64,000 nucleotides of DNA from contig LVCE01000001.1 in NCBI GenBank assembly GCA_002095075.2, forward strand, positions 248,001 to 312,000. The letters run 5' to 3'. The DNA is from Francisella endosymbiont of Ornithodoros moubata. Its GTDB lineage: Bacteria > Pseudomonadota > Gammaproteobacteria > Francisellales > Francisellaceae. The position numbers and the translations under genes were made by a program. This document shows positions 42,050-52,376 of this stretch, in pieces. The first letter of the stretch is position 1, and every line of letters begins with the position of its first letter. The notes under the pieces are model-generated. The model did no database searches, was not told where the DNA came from, and saw only the letters and a list, made by a program, of their open reading frames with translations.

Positions 42050-43100
42050 AACAATATAATTTTCTTTAAAAATATATCCAACCAAGTTGAGATAAAAGAG
42101 CTTTTTGATAATATTAATTTCTCAATTTTTCTTAATCAAAAAGATAGGCCGGGTTGGTAAAAATGGTACAGGTAAAACAACGCTTTTTAATATTATACAA
42201 GGTAATCTAACACCGGATAAAGGTGATATTGAGATTGCTAAAAATACTCGTATAGTCACTGTTAAACAAGAGGTTGATGATTTTAGCCAAAGTAATTGAT
42301 TATGTAGCCAATAGCATAGAATCTTTAAGAGAACTAAAGATTAAAATGCACGACTCTCTCTCTGGCAACAGAAAATTTTGTTGAGTACTCGAAGTATCAT
42401 GAAGAATATGAATCTCTAGGAGGTTATGTAATAGAATCTCAAGCTTGGAAATTGTTGTCTGGTTTAGAGTTTGGTATTAGTCAGCTTCAACAAAAAGTAA
42501 AAAAGCTCTCCGGGCAGTTAGCAAATACCTCTAAATATAGCTCAAGCATTTTTACAAGAGTCAGATATTTTATTACTTGATGAACAAACAAACCATTTAA
42601 TTGGTGTACGTGAAGCTTTGACTGTAGCACTACAAAGCTTTTAAGGTGCGATTATCTTAGTATCACATTTGAGTCAACTGTAGATGAGTACATGCTTGTA
42701 GGCGAAGGACAGGTTAAGCCATTTGATGGTGATATGAAAGATTACTATAAATATATCCTCGAAGTTAAGAAAACAGAAAATGAAATTATAAATTCATCAT
42801 TATAACCAATCACAACAGATACTAAAAAGCAGGCTAGAAAACTCTCAGCTGAAAATAGAAAACAGCGAAAATCCCTTATTATAAGATAAGATTAAAAAAC
42901 TTGAAAGAACTTTAGAGAAGTTAAAACAACAAGATTTACAAATGCAACAGACTCTTCAAGATCAAAGTTTATATGATGATAATAAGCAAAAATTACAGCA
43001 GACTTTGCTTAAGCATTCCGAGTTAAAAGTAAAAATTGAAGAAGTTAAACTAGAGTGGTTTGTAGCACTCGAAGAATTGGAAACTATTAACCAAGTTTAG
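42050..43100 (+). pseudogene. ABC-F ATPase (Uup/YheS-like), broken and internally deleted
   Basis: The first ABC domain is visible as VEIKELFDNINFSI, the Walker A GKNGTGKTTLFNIIQGNL and TPDKGDIEIAKNTRI. A signature-like KKLSGQLANTSK and Walker B SDILLLDEQTNHL follow. Then the sequence goes directly to the end of the second half (DEYMLVGEGQVKPFDGDMKD) and a C-terminal coiled coil with SELKVKIEEVKLEW. The second ATP site is missing, so there has been a large internal deletion plus frameshifts. Members act on ribosomes as translation factors. Its stop overlaps the convergent nrdB stop. Confidence 0.75.
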
Positions 43101-44329
43101 GCGTTATAAGCTTCATCCCAGTTACCTGTTAAGCCCGCAACTTCATACTCAGTGACACGGTTTTCAAAGAAGTTAGTGTGATCTGCACCATTTAGTATCC
43201 ACTCTAACCATGTTAGCGGGTTTTTTTCAATATTATAGATTTCTTTCAATCCAAGCTGATTTAAGCGTCTATCAGTGATATGACGGATATATTGCTTGAC
43301 TTCATCAGCTTTAAGACCTTCGATAGTACCAAGTTCATAAGCTAGGTCAATAAATTTATCTTCAAGTTCTACAGCTTTGCTAGCCATTAGATAAATTTCT
43401 TTTTTGAATTCATTGTCAACTATGTAAGGATTTTCTTGACAGTAAATTCTAAATAATGCAGCATTACCTTCGACATGCATTGACTCATCACGAATTGACC
43501 ATTCGACTACTTTACCCATACCTTTCATCTTCCCAAAGCGTTGGAAGTTAAGTAGCATTGCAAAAGACGCAAATAAAGCTACACCTTCATTGAATATAGT
43601 CTTAGCAAGGCATAGTCCTAAACCACGACGCGTAGTATGGTCTGCATCCATCATAAAGTCAATTTTGTCTGTCATTGCTTTGTACTCTAAGAATGCATGA
43701 TATTCAGAATCAGGAAGACCTAAAGTATCATTAAGTAATGCATAGGCTCTTTGATGAATCCCTTCACGAGCGGCAAAAGATCCAAGCATATTTCTTATCT
43801 CATTGTTTTTGAATAAAGGAATAAACTGATCATAATAGTTCTGCCCAACTGCAACATCAGACTGGGTAAAAAGTCTTAAAATATTAGTAATATATTCTTT
43901 CTCAACTTTAGTTATTTTACCATTTTTCCAATCTGTGACATCTTCAGAAAGGTCAATTTCATCTTCTATCCAGTGAGCTTTTTCATGCTTTACAGTAAGA
44001 TCAACAGCCCATGGATAGTTGAAAGGTTTATATGTTTTTGAGAAAGTAGTTAATGATGAACCTTTAACACGAGCAATCACTTCACCAGCTCTAGCCATAA
44101 GATTATCATAACCACCTATATGTACATCTCCAACAAATATCTGTGGTACTGTTTTGATGTGTTCTTCTACAAGAAGAATATTCTTATTTACTTCAGCATA
44201 GAACTCAGCTCTTTTGACATCATCGTCAAGTGATATCTGAGTAAAAGAGATATCATTAGCACCAAACCAACTTTTTGCAAGGTCGCAAAAAGGACAATTT
44301 GTTTTTGTATATATTTTTACTTCGACCAT
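43097..44329 (-). CDS. nrdB: Ribonucleotide reductase beta subunit with fused N-terminal glutaredoxin
   Basis: A 410-residue class Ia small subunit. Residues 1-90 are a glutaredoxin domain with the active site CPFC (Cys12, Cys15) and TVPQIFVGDVHIGGYDNL. Residues from about 105 form the diiron protein: KAHWIEDEIDLSEDV, REGIHQRAY (Glu, His and the radical-type Tyr in ExxHxxxY spacing), FNEGVALFASFAML and DESMHVEGN. The fusion could feed electrons to NrdA directly. It is the last gene of the nrdA-grx-nrdB unit and intact. Confidence 0.93.
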   Translation of the reverse strand: MVEVKIYTKTNCPFCDLAKSWFGANDISFTQISLDDDVKRAEFYAEVNKNILLVEEHIKTVPQIFVGDVHIGGYDNLMARAGEVIARVKGSSLTTFSKTYKPFNYPWAVDLTVKHEKAHWIEDEIDLSEDVTDWKNGKITKVEKEYITNILRLFTQSDVAVGQNYYDQFIPLFKNNEIRNMLGSFAAREGIHQRAYALLNDTLGLPDSEYHAFLEYKAMTDKIDFMMDADHTTRRGLGLCLAKTIFNEGVALFASFAMLLNFQRFGKMKGMGKVVEWSIRDESMHVEGNAALFRIYCQENPYIVDNEFKKEIYLMASKAVELEDKFIDLAYELGTIEGLKADEVKQYIRHITDRRLNQLGLKEIYNIEKNPLTWLEWILNGADHTNFFENRVTEYEVAGLTGNWDEAYNA

Positions 44330-44335
44330 ATTAAC

Positions 44336-44596
44336 CTAATTTTTATTTAAAATTTTATCAGCGTTAGTCTTAAGCTCTGTAAAACCAACTATATGTTCAT
44401 CATCGATGAATATTTGTGGCACAGTTGAAATAGGGAAAGTAACTTTGCCACTTTGGTTTATTTGATCATAAAATCTAGCGCGTTGAGCATAATCATCAAT
44501 TACTGTTTCGTCAAAAGCTATATCATTTTCTTCGAACCATTGTTTTGCCCAAACACAAAAAGGACTACCATTTCTAGTATATATTTTTACTTTCAT
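44336..44596 (-). CDS. Glutaredoxin with altered active site (SPFC)
   Basis: An 86-residue glutaredoxin lying between nrdA and nrdB with gaps of only 3 and 6 bases, so it is in the same transcript. The fold is complete (VKIYTRNG, STVPQIFIDDEHIVGF), but the active site reads Ser11-Pro-Phe-Cys14 instead of CPxC. The nucleophilic N-terminal cysteine is therefore missing, and the protein should be unable to act as a normal dithiol or monothiol reductase. No other lesion is seen. It may be an early-stage functional loss compensated by the glutaredoxin fused to NrdB. Confidence 0.88.
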   Translation of the reverse strand: MKVKIYTRNGSPFCVWAKQWFEENDIAFDETVIDDYAQRARFYDQINQSGKVTFPISTVPQIFIDDEHIVGFTELKTNADKILNKN

Positions 44597-44599
44597 ACT

Positions 44600-46372
44600 T
44601 TATCCTTCACAAGCGATACACTTATTTTCTGATTGCTTAAGCTCTGAGAATTCAATAAGTCTTTTTTTCTCAACTTTTTTAGAAATATTTTCAGCTCTAT
44701 TTGAAGTTTCTGTTCTTAGATAATATAAACCTTTACAGCCATATTTCCAAGTATTAAAGTGTACTTTGTGAAGATATTCACGTGAAGCTCCAGCTGGGAA
44801 AAATACATTTAATGATTGTCCTTGACATAGATGTTTTTGGCGTTCACCACCTAGGTAGACCAACCAAACTTGATCCATTTCAATGGCAGTTTTGAAGACT
44901 TCTTTTAACTCTTTACAGAGAAAATCTAGTTGTTGAACTGAGCCGCCATTAGTAATAATATCTGACCAAACTTTCTCGGTATTTTTACCAATTTTTTCTA
45001 GCTCTTGTTCTAGATATTTATTTTTAGTTAGGTGTGAGCCAACTCGTGTTCTAGAGGTAAAGGCATTTGCTTTCCAAGGTTCAATACTTGGAGAGGTATT
45101 TAAGATAAGTGAACTATTGGCATTAGGAGCTATAGCAAGTAAATGAGCATTTCTACGTCCAGTACCAGCCATATCTGGTGCTTCTCCTTTTTCTGCACCA
45201 AGTATAAGAGTTTCTTCTAGAGCTTGCTCTTTTATACGCTTGAATATTTCTTCATTAATTTCTTTTGCTCTTTGAGATTCAAAAGGCACACGATGAAGCT
45301 GTAAATAAGAATGAAAACCCATAGCCCCTAGACCTAAACTTCTTTCACGTGAAGCACTATATCTAGCTTTGGTAATTTCATCACCAGCATGATCTATAAA
45401 AAACTGTAATACATTATCTAAAAATCTAATCAGATCTTTGATAAGAGAAGTATCTTTCCATTCATCATATTTTTCTAAATTTACAGAAGATAAGCAGCAT
45501 ACGGCTGTACGTTTTTCATCTGTAACTAGGTGAATCTCATTACATAGATTTGAGCCTTTGATTGTCAAACCAAGATCTTTTTGAGCTTTTGGTAAAGCTC
45601 TATTAGCTGTGTCAATAAAGTTTAGGTATGGTTCACCTGTACGATAACGTGTTTCTAATATAGTTTCCCAAATTCTACGAGCTTTGATAACATCTCTTAC
45701 TGTTTTATCATCTGGATCAATAAGCTTCCAATCTTGATCATTTGCAACTGCTTGCATGAAGTCATCAGTAAGATTCACAGCATGATGCAGGTTTAGACAT
45801 TTTCTATTGACATCACCTGTAGGCACGCGAATACCTAAAAACTCGATTATATCTGGGTGTGATACATCGATGTATGCAGCATATGAACCTTTACGAGTTT
45901 TACCTTGTCTATAGGCGACCATATCAGCATCTACTGTATGCATAAATGGGATAGGTCCAGGAGCTTTATCAGATACCGCGCGTACACTAGACCAATGTCC
46001 ACCGACACCACCACCTTTTACAGATAACCATCTAAGTTCAGATGAATGTTCAATCAGCCCTTCTAATGAGTCTGGTACATAAGATAGAAAACAACTAATA
46101 GGTAAAGATTTGATTTTTGCACCTGGAAGTGGGGCATTAGAAAGTACAGGTGAAGCAAACATAAACCAACCTTTGGCTGCAGCATCATAAATACGCTGAG
46201 CTAGATTCATATCTCCAAAAGAATAAGCAACAGATGCTCTTGCAAAAGCGTATTGTGGAGAGGGTTCATTTTGTAAGCAATAATAATTTATCAGTAGTTG
46301 CTGAGCTTGCTCTGAAAGCTCGTGATCTTTAGATAAATCAATATTAATGCCAATATAGCTTTGATTAGACAT
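44600..46372 (-). CDS. nrdA: Ribonucleotide reductase alpha subunit, class Ia
   Basis: A 590-residue large subunit reducing ribonucleoside diphosphates. Active-site elements are present: SCFLS (first redox cysteine), SNLCNEI (Asn, thiyl Cys, Glu), AVCCLSSVNLE (second redox cysteine) and ANSSLILNTSPSIEPW. The C-terminus CIACEG carries the shuttle cysteines. It is shorter than the E. coli enzyme (about 760) because the N-terminal ATP-cone regulatory domain is missing, which implies loss of overall activity control by dATP. It is the first gene of the operon with grx and nrdB. Confidence 0.95.
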   Translation of the reverse strand: MSNQSYIGINIDLSKDHELSEQAQQLLINYYCLQNEPSPQYAFARASVAYSFGDMNLAQRIYDAAAKGWFMFASPVLSNAPLPGAKIKSLPISCFLSYVPDSLEGLIEHSSELRWLSVKGGGVGGHWSSVRAVSDKAPGPIPFMHTVDADMVAYRQGKTRKGSYAAYIDVSHPDIIEFLGIRVPTGDVNRKCLNLHHAVNLTDDFMQAVANDQDWKLIDPDDKTVRDVIKARRIWETILETRYRTGEPYLNFIDTANRALPKAQKDLGLTIKGSNLCNEIHLVTDEKRTAVCCLSSVNLEKYDEWKDTSLIKDLIRFLDNVLQFFIDHAGDEITKARYSASRERSLGLGAMGFHSYLQLHRVPFESQRAKEINEEIFKRIKEQALEETLILGAEKGEAPDMAGTGRRNAHLLAIAPNANSSLILNTSPSIEPWKANAFTSRTRVGSHLTKNKYLEQELEKIGKNTEKVWSDIITNGGSVQQLDFLCKELKEVFKTAIEMDQVWLVYLGGERQKHLCQGQSLNVFFPAGASREYLHKVHFNTWKYGCKGLYYLRTETSNRAENISKKVEKKRLIEFSELKQSENKCIACEG

Positions 46373-46404
46373 AAAAAAACCTATTTAAAATACTTTATAC
46401 TAAC

Positions 46405-46421
46405 TATACTGAATCAGTATA
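46405..46421. promoter_or_regulatory. Perfect palindrome upstream of nrdA, candidate operator
   Basis: TATACTGAATCAGTATA is a perfect inverted repeat of 8 bases with a single central base. It is 33 to 49 bases upstream of the nrdA start on the transcribed strand, where it would overlap a promoter. It does not match the NrdR box closely (consensus like ACACTATATATAGTGT), so the binding factor is unknown. It might also be a chance palindrome in AT-rich DNA. Confidence 0.4.
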
Positions 46422-46521
46422 ATTGTAATTTCCTAGTGAAATTTTATCAATTTTTTCAAATTTTAGAATACTAAAAAGTCAAATATTGTGCTTGACTTTG
46501 AGGAATCAGTTATGAGATGTA

Positions 46522-46542
46522 GGCAGCACAATGCTTGCTGTC
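46522..46542 (-). terminator. Weak hairpin downstream of mdh
   Basis: Arms GGCAGCA and TGCTGTC pair with one G-T pair and a 7-base loop. It is located 17 to 37 bases after the mdh stop on the minus strand. No T run follows, so intrinsic termination is doubtful. Confidence 0.25.
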
Positions 46543-46558
46543 TAACTATCTTAAAAAA

Positions 46559-47593
<1,035 letters not shown>

Positions 47594-47666
47594 TCAATGA
47601 AAAGTTTTGTAAGCTCTATTAGTTTATAATTATAATTGTATTCAAGTAAACTTATTAACTAATTAT

Positions 47667-47855
47667 ATGATGCTCAAGAAAATCATAAATAATTTTGGTT
47701 TGGCTATAGGTATTATCGGAATGGTTATATTTATGTTTGGTCTAACAGAAACTGATATTGTACACAAAAATTTAATAGTTCTTTTTGCTACTTTTTTCTT
47801 GTTTTTGTCAGCTGCCATCCAAAAAGAGCTTTTTTTACAGATTTATAAGGCATAA
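47667..47855 (+). CDS. Small two-helix membrane protein, unknown
   Basis: A 62-residue protein with two hydrophobic segments (GLAIGIIGMVIFMFGL near 10-25 and NLIVLFATFFLFLSAAI near 35-51) and charged ends. I do not recognise the family. It lies between mdh (divergent) and a broken membrane gene. No strong ribosome binding site is seen. It could be a complete small gene or a fragment. Confidence 0.45.
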   Translation: MMLKKIINNFGLAIGIIGMVIFMFGLTETDIVHKNLIVLFATFFLFLSAAIQKELFLQIYKA

Positions 47856-47914
47856 GCATTTGTCAATGCTATTATGATTTTTTATAATTTAACTACGATA
47901 TTATAATCTGTTAG

Positions 47915-48182
47915 TGTTTATATTTTTAGCATTTGTGTTTACTATTTATTACTTTTCTAGACATAAATTAAATATTGCTAGAATATGTGCTTTTTAGGAT
48001 TAGTTGCACTATGTCTAGGTATACTTTTAGGTAGAAATGAACCAATGGTAGTATGTGGTATTTTTTGGTAATTTATACGGTATTTTCTATCCAATAAGGT
48101 TATTCAGTTGGTTGGATATTTCTAATACTTAATATTACTATTTGCGCTTGTTGCAGATAACGCATTGTATGGTTTTTACTAA
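47915..48182 (+). pseudogene. Small integral membrane protein remnant
   Basis: Reading across two or three frames gives FILAFVFTIYYFSRHKLNIA, LGLVALCLGILLGRNEPMVV, YGIFYPIRLFSWLDI and ICALVADNALYGFY, a pattern of three to four membrane helices. Shifts lie near 47990, 48065 and 48130. The start is uncertain. It ends 16 bases before coq7. The family is unknown to me. Confidence 0.45.
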
Positions 48183-48198
48183 TGAGGAATTTTAAATT

Positions 48199-48834
48199 AT
48201 GAGAAAGTTATCATTTTTAGACAGGGTTATTGAAGAGTTTGATAGTTATGCTAGATTTACAAAGGTACCACTAAATCCGAATAGAAAATCTCCTAGTAGT
48301 AATACTTCAGATGGTGAGTTATCTGAAGTCGAAAAGAAACATTCAGCTGGATTGATGAGAGTTGACTATACTGGTGAAATTTGTGCTCAAGGTTTATATA
48401 GAGGCCAAGCTAGTGTGGCGAAGTCAGCACAAACAAAAGAGCATCTATATCATGCTGCCGATGAAGAGTATGATCATTTGGCATGGTGTGGAGAGAGACT
48501 TCAAGAGCTAGGAGCTAGACCTAGTTTACTTAATCCGTTTTGGTATTGGGCATCATTTGGTATTGGTGTTGTTGCTGGGTCTATTAGTGATAGCTTAAGT
48601 TATGGTTTTGTAGTTGAGACTGAAAAGCAAGTAATTAAGCACATTGACTCGCATTTAAAAAGTTTGCCTTTAAATGATAACCGCTCACGAAAAATTCTCA
48701 AACAGATGTATATTGATGAGTCAGAACATGCTGTTGAGGCAGAAAAAGCAGGTGGCAAGAAATTACCCAAAGCTGTAAAAGCTATTATGAAATTACAATC
48801 AAAAGTAATGACTACTCTTGCATATAGATTTTAA
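48199..48834 (+). CDS. coq7: Demethoxyubiquinone hydroxylase
   Basis: A 211-residue diiron membrane-associated monooxygenase for ubiquinone synthesis (hydroxylation of 2-octaprenyl-3-methyl-6-methoxy-benzoquinol). Iron ligands are in MRVDYTGEICAQGLY (Glu), HLYHAADEEYDHLAW (Glu, Glu, His), VVETEKQVIKHI (Glu) and DESEHAVEAEKAG (Glu, His). Length is normal and the gene is intact. It fits a lineage that still respires on ubiquinone. Confidence 0.93.
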   Translation: MRKLSFLDRVIEEFDSYARFTKVPLNPNRKSPSSNTSDGELSEVEKKHSAGLMRVDYTGEICAQGLYRGQASVAKSAQTKEHLYHAADEEYDHLAWCGERLQELGARPSLLNPFWYWASFGIGVVAGSISDSLSYGFVVETEKQVIKHIDSHLKSLPLNDNRSRKILKQMYIDESEHAVEAEKAGGKKLPKAVKAIMKLQSKVMTTLAYRF

Positions 48835-48879
48835 TTTAACTTTTTAGAGTTGACACTTTCGTAGCTGAGATTCGTATAA

Positions 48880-49370
48880 ATTTGTATAAGCTTTAACCTT
48901 ACAGCGATTTTTTATCTTGAGCTACTTTAGCTTGGTTTTTAAAAGTACCTGCCTTGTAACGTTTGAATCCAGTTGCTCCAAGCATATACGCCATATATAA
49001 ATTTTTGGTAATCTGTCATTTTAATACTTAAACTTTTTGAGAGTTGCACCATATACTAACCAATAAATTCGACCATATCATCAAATTATTATGCTTAGCA
49101 TTTATTTTGACTTGTTGTTAAAAATGTTTCTAAGTGCTATCGATTGCCTGAGTTTATCCGTAAGCTGATGAATATTTATTTTTTGCATTTGCGTCAAAAC
49201 GTGACTCTTAATAAATCAAAGCCATAACAAAGGCTGGCTCAAGATTGTATTTTGCTTGTGCTTGTTTGAGTGATTTTCTCCAGTTAGGATGCTGTTTGGG
49301 TGTTTCACATGCCCCTGTATTAGTTTATCTATGTTTGTTGTGTCGGAGCAATTATAGTAATAATAAGCAA
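48880..49370 (-). pseudogene. Lytic transglycosylase (SLT domain) lipoprotein, broken
   Basis: On the minus strand the pieces HPNWRKSLKQAQAKYNLEPA, FVMALIY, ESRFDANAKNKYSSAYG, TQAIDST, KHF and QQVKINAKHNN are separated by stops. The full motif is the SLT domain with the catalytic Glu in YQESRF. Stops sit at expected Gln (CAA to TAA), at an aromatic residue, and at Trp (TAG at 49130-49132, DSTWKHF). The upstream part is a degraded lipoprotein signal. It was probably a small peptidoglycan transglycosylase. Confidence 0.7.
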
Positions 49371-49509
49371 AATAGACTTATTATAAAACATCTAAAGCTA
49401 AGTTTTGTCATTAAAAAATAATTATTAATACTATAAAGGGTAAGGAATATAGAAATCTATTTCTAGTATTTTATGTCTTTTAAAATAATTAAAATCATCA
49501 TCGATTATT

Positions 49510-50103
49510 TCTTTAATTATAATCCCTGCTATAGTCAAACCAAATAAAGAATGTATAACTAAGTGTACCATTTGTTGCTCTAGATCTGCCTTGCTGGTTA
49601 GGTTGTGGATCTATTGGAAGAAGGGGGAGAAATCCCTTTCTGTGTTGAAAATACTGCTTTGATGTAGATATTGTTTTGATACCTAATTGATGAGCAGTTT
49701 TGACTAAATTTATTTTTGCGTTTAGTGTGTCTATAGCATCGATTACATAGTTATAGCTTTGCTGAGTAATTAAATCTTGGTTATTCTGAGAATTTATAAA
49801 TGATTTGCAGAGCATTAACTTGGCATTGTGGGTTGAATCTGTGATATGTTGTTGCATAACTTGTACTTTAGATATACCTTATGATACTGTTTAATGCAAT
49901 GAGCTGACGATTAATAATTAGATGGGTCAACAATATCCATATCAACGATTGTCAATTTACCAATACCAGTTCTAGTAAGTGCTTCGATTACAAAAGAACT
50001 GACACGCCACATACGGCAATAAAGATATTTGCATTCTCAAGTTTTTCTAGACCACTATTATTGACTAAGATTGCTGTTCTTTGTGTGATAGTTTTTATTA
50101 TAA
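49510..50103 (-). pseudogene. tcdA: tRNA threonylcarbamoyladenosine dehydratase TcdA-like, broken
   Basis: A minus-strand ThiF/E1-like protein that would cyclise t6A to ct6A. Recognisable parts are RTAILVNNSGLEKLENANIF, NRQLIALNS, NPQCQVNALQI, INSQNNQDLITQQSYNYVID, AIDTLNAKINLVKTAHQLGI and, near the end, RATNGTLSYT. The ATP-binding glycine motif and the middle third are disrupted by frameshifts and probably deletions. The t6A-forming gene tsaB is intact elsewhere in the window, so only the final modification step would be lost. Confidence 0.7.
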
Positions 50104-50104
50104 T

Positions 50105-51599
50105 TTATGAATACACCTTGTTCATATCATTTATATAATTATAGGCAAACAGATTAGCATAAGTCTCAGCCGTGACGTGATCAACCTCATTTATATATAG
50201 TTGAACAGGCAGCCAATCTGTAGTAGTAGTTAGGATTTTATTATTGTTTAAAACAAAACCATTAACGATTGCATTAGCGTTTTTCATGAATTTATCATAA
50301 TTAAGTCGGGTAACTACAGAATCTTCTTTAAGAGCAAATAAGTATAAAGGCGTTCTAGTTTTCTCACCAAAATCAACTATATCCGCAGCTTTCATAGTTT
50401 TAATAAGTTCTGGGTTAGAAAAATTTTCTCATTAAATAGGTCATACATTGAGTTATTACCAGTTGGTATAGCATAATGAGAAGCTGATTGTTGATGAGGA
50501 TATTTTTTGTATAAAGCACTGTTAAATACCGTATCAGCAAAATCTTTATTTAGGATGTGTTTTTGTAGGAATAGTGAGTTGAAAGTATAATGCTTGCCAG
50601 CGATGTTACATTTTTCTTGTGGGAAAGTAGAGCATTGCATTTCAAAGAAACCTTTATCAAAGTCATTGATAGAAATGGTTTTTGATATATTGCTATAATG
50701 TAGATAGCTCATCAATGTATTAGCCATTAAGCCTGGTTTTAGAATCGATGTGGCAAGCTTACTATGTAGAGCATATTTTTGTGAATCATTATTATCAATC
50801 ATAAAATCTAGAGTTGTATGACTGATATCATATGCACCACTTAAACCTGCAGCAGCTCTATATTTGTATAGCTTACCTAATTTATTGACACCTTGGCAAT
50901 TACCTTGCCACCCTAAGCATTTAGCACTCCATATTGAGTATCCACCACCTTCTGAATAGCCTACTGAGAAAAGATTAAGTGTATCACTAGCATCTAGATT
51001 ATATTTTTTACGGATTTCATTGCTAACATCATTTAGTAAATCTACTGCTGTATTTACTGTCTGTTTAGGGTATAAAACATATGGATGATAATTTTTGTAG
51101 TCATCGCCTTGACCAATATAATCTGGTGTAACAACAATATAGCCATTTGCAACATATATTGCAGCATAAGTAACATCAAAAATAAGGCTTGTTTGATTAT
51201 CCTTACTAAAGTTTGATGGTACACCAGCATTATTAAATACAGTGGGATGATAGTATAAGATAACACCTTTAGGTGAATCAATATCAGGCAACATTAGTAA
51301 TCCAGATACTTTTGAGGTAATCTTACCTGTTGCAGCAAAAGTATTTGTTGTTTGATATGTTATTTTATCAAGTTTAATACTTTTGATATCAGTATTTCCT
51401 AGCGAATTAATATCAATACCATATTGTTTAATACTGTTAATATTTTTATTACAGTCTTGTTGAGAGAGGTTTTTATTACAAAAGTATTTTGTTTTGAAGT
51501 CTCTTACTATATCTGCTGTTTTCCAAGTAGTGGAGTTTACAACATTGCTATGACCCAAACAACAAAACAGAATTAAGCTTAAAAATGTGGTTTTTTCAT
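50105..51599 (-). pseudogene. Secreted alpha/beta hydrolase (lipase-like), frameshifted
   Basis: A minus-strand gene of about 490 codons. A missing A in the A run after the start (51590s) breaks the signal peptide TTFLSLILFCCLGHSNVVNS. The main frame (50392-51558) has GVILYYHPTVFNN, YIVVTPDYIGQGDD and the nucleophile elbow VGYSEGGGYS. A second frameshift near 50400 separates the C-terminal 96 codons (TPLYLFALKEDSV, VDHVTAETYANLFAY with the likely catalytic His). Large secreted esterases of this kind occur in Francisella. It could be revived by two single-base changes. Confidence 0.78.
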
Positions 51600-51661
51600 A
51601 GTGAAAATTAGCTCTAAAAATTTTAAGTTATTATTTTAGCAATTATTTTTTTATAAATCTT

Positions 51662-52243
51662 TTAATCTAATTCAATGTTTCTAACATCTGTAACTGTCAT
51701 ACCAGCTTGTAAAGCGCTGATAAGCCCTGTAACACCATCTTCAAAAACATGGCATTCTCGAGGTCTTAGGTTATATTTATCTGCAAGCATAGTAAATGCG
51801 GCTGGAGTATTTTTACTTGGATGATTATCATCAGTAGTAATAATCTCATCAAAAAAATCTCTAAGCCCAAGCACATCAAGAGATTTATATACATTTAACT
51901 TTTTGCCACCAGATAACACCAGCATCGGCATTTTGTTATGATAGTGCTTAATTAAATCAACTATAGGTTCGATAGGCTTTGTTTGATTTAGTAGTTCATA
52001 GGTTGTTTTTTTAATTTTATCCGCTATTTTAGGTGTTTGATTATCATCAAAGTTAAAAACTTCTTTTAGGATATATTTGCTAGGTAAACCATTATATTTA
52101 TCAAAGTCTACTGATTCAATTTCAACTTTTGTAGTTTTTAAAATATTAAGCCATGCATTTATATGGATATCCATATTATTTGCAATAGTACCATCACAAT
52201 CAAAAATTAGTAGTTTAGTATTTTTATGAACAGGTAAAAGCAT
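51662..52243 (-). CDS. HAD-family phosphatase (beta-phosphoglucomutase/YqaB-like)
   Basis: A protein of 193 residues from ATG 52243 (a TTG at 52261 would add six). Motif I FDCDGTIANN carries the nucleophilic aspartate and is followed by a helical cap. Motif II is VLSGG, motif III is the lysine in PSKNTPAAF, and motif IV is FEDGVTGL. This pattern fits YqaB/PgmB-type phosphatases. Substrates are likely small sugar phosphates, but the sequence does not fix them. It is isolated and intact. Confidence 0.82.
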   Translation of the reverse strand: MLLPVHKNTKLLIFDCDGTIANNMDIHINAWLNILKTTKVEIESVDFDKYNGLPSKYILKEVFNFDDNQTPKIADKIKKTTYELLNQTKPIEPIVDLIKHYHNKMPMLVLSGGKKLNVYKSLDVLGLRDFFDEIITTDDNHPSKNTPAAFTMLADKYNLRPRECHVFEDGVTGLISALQAGMTVTDVRNIELD

Positions 52244-52376
52244 ATTATTTTTTGAAATCAATATTTATTAACGATATTATATACAATAAATAGAGTTGAC
52301 ATAAGTGCAATTAGTAAGCAAAATTACAAGCGCTAATTTAAGATAAATTGACCATGAAACTTTAATTAAATGAAGG

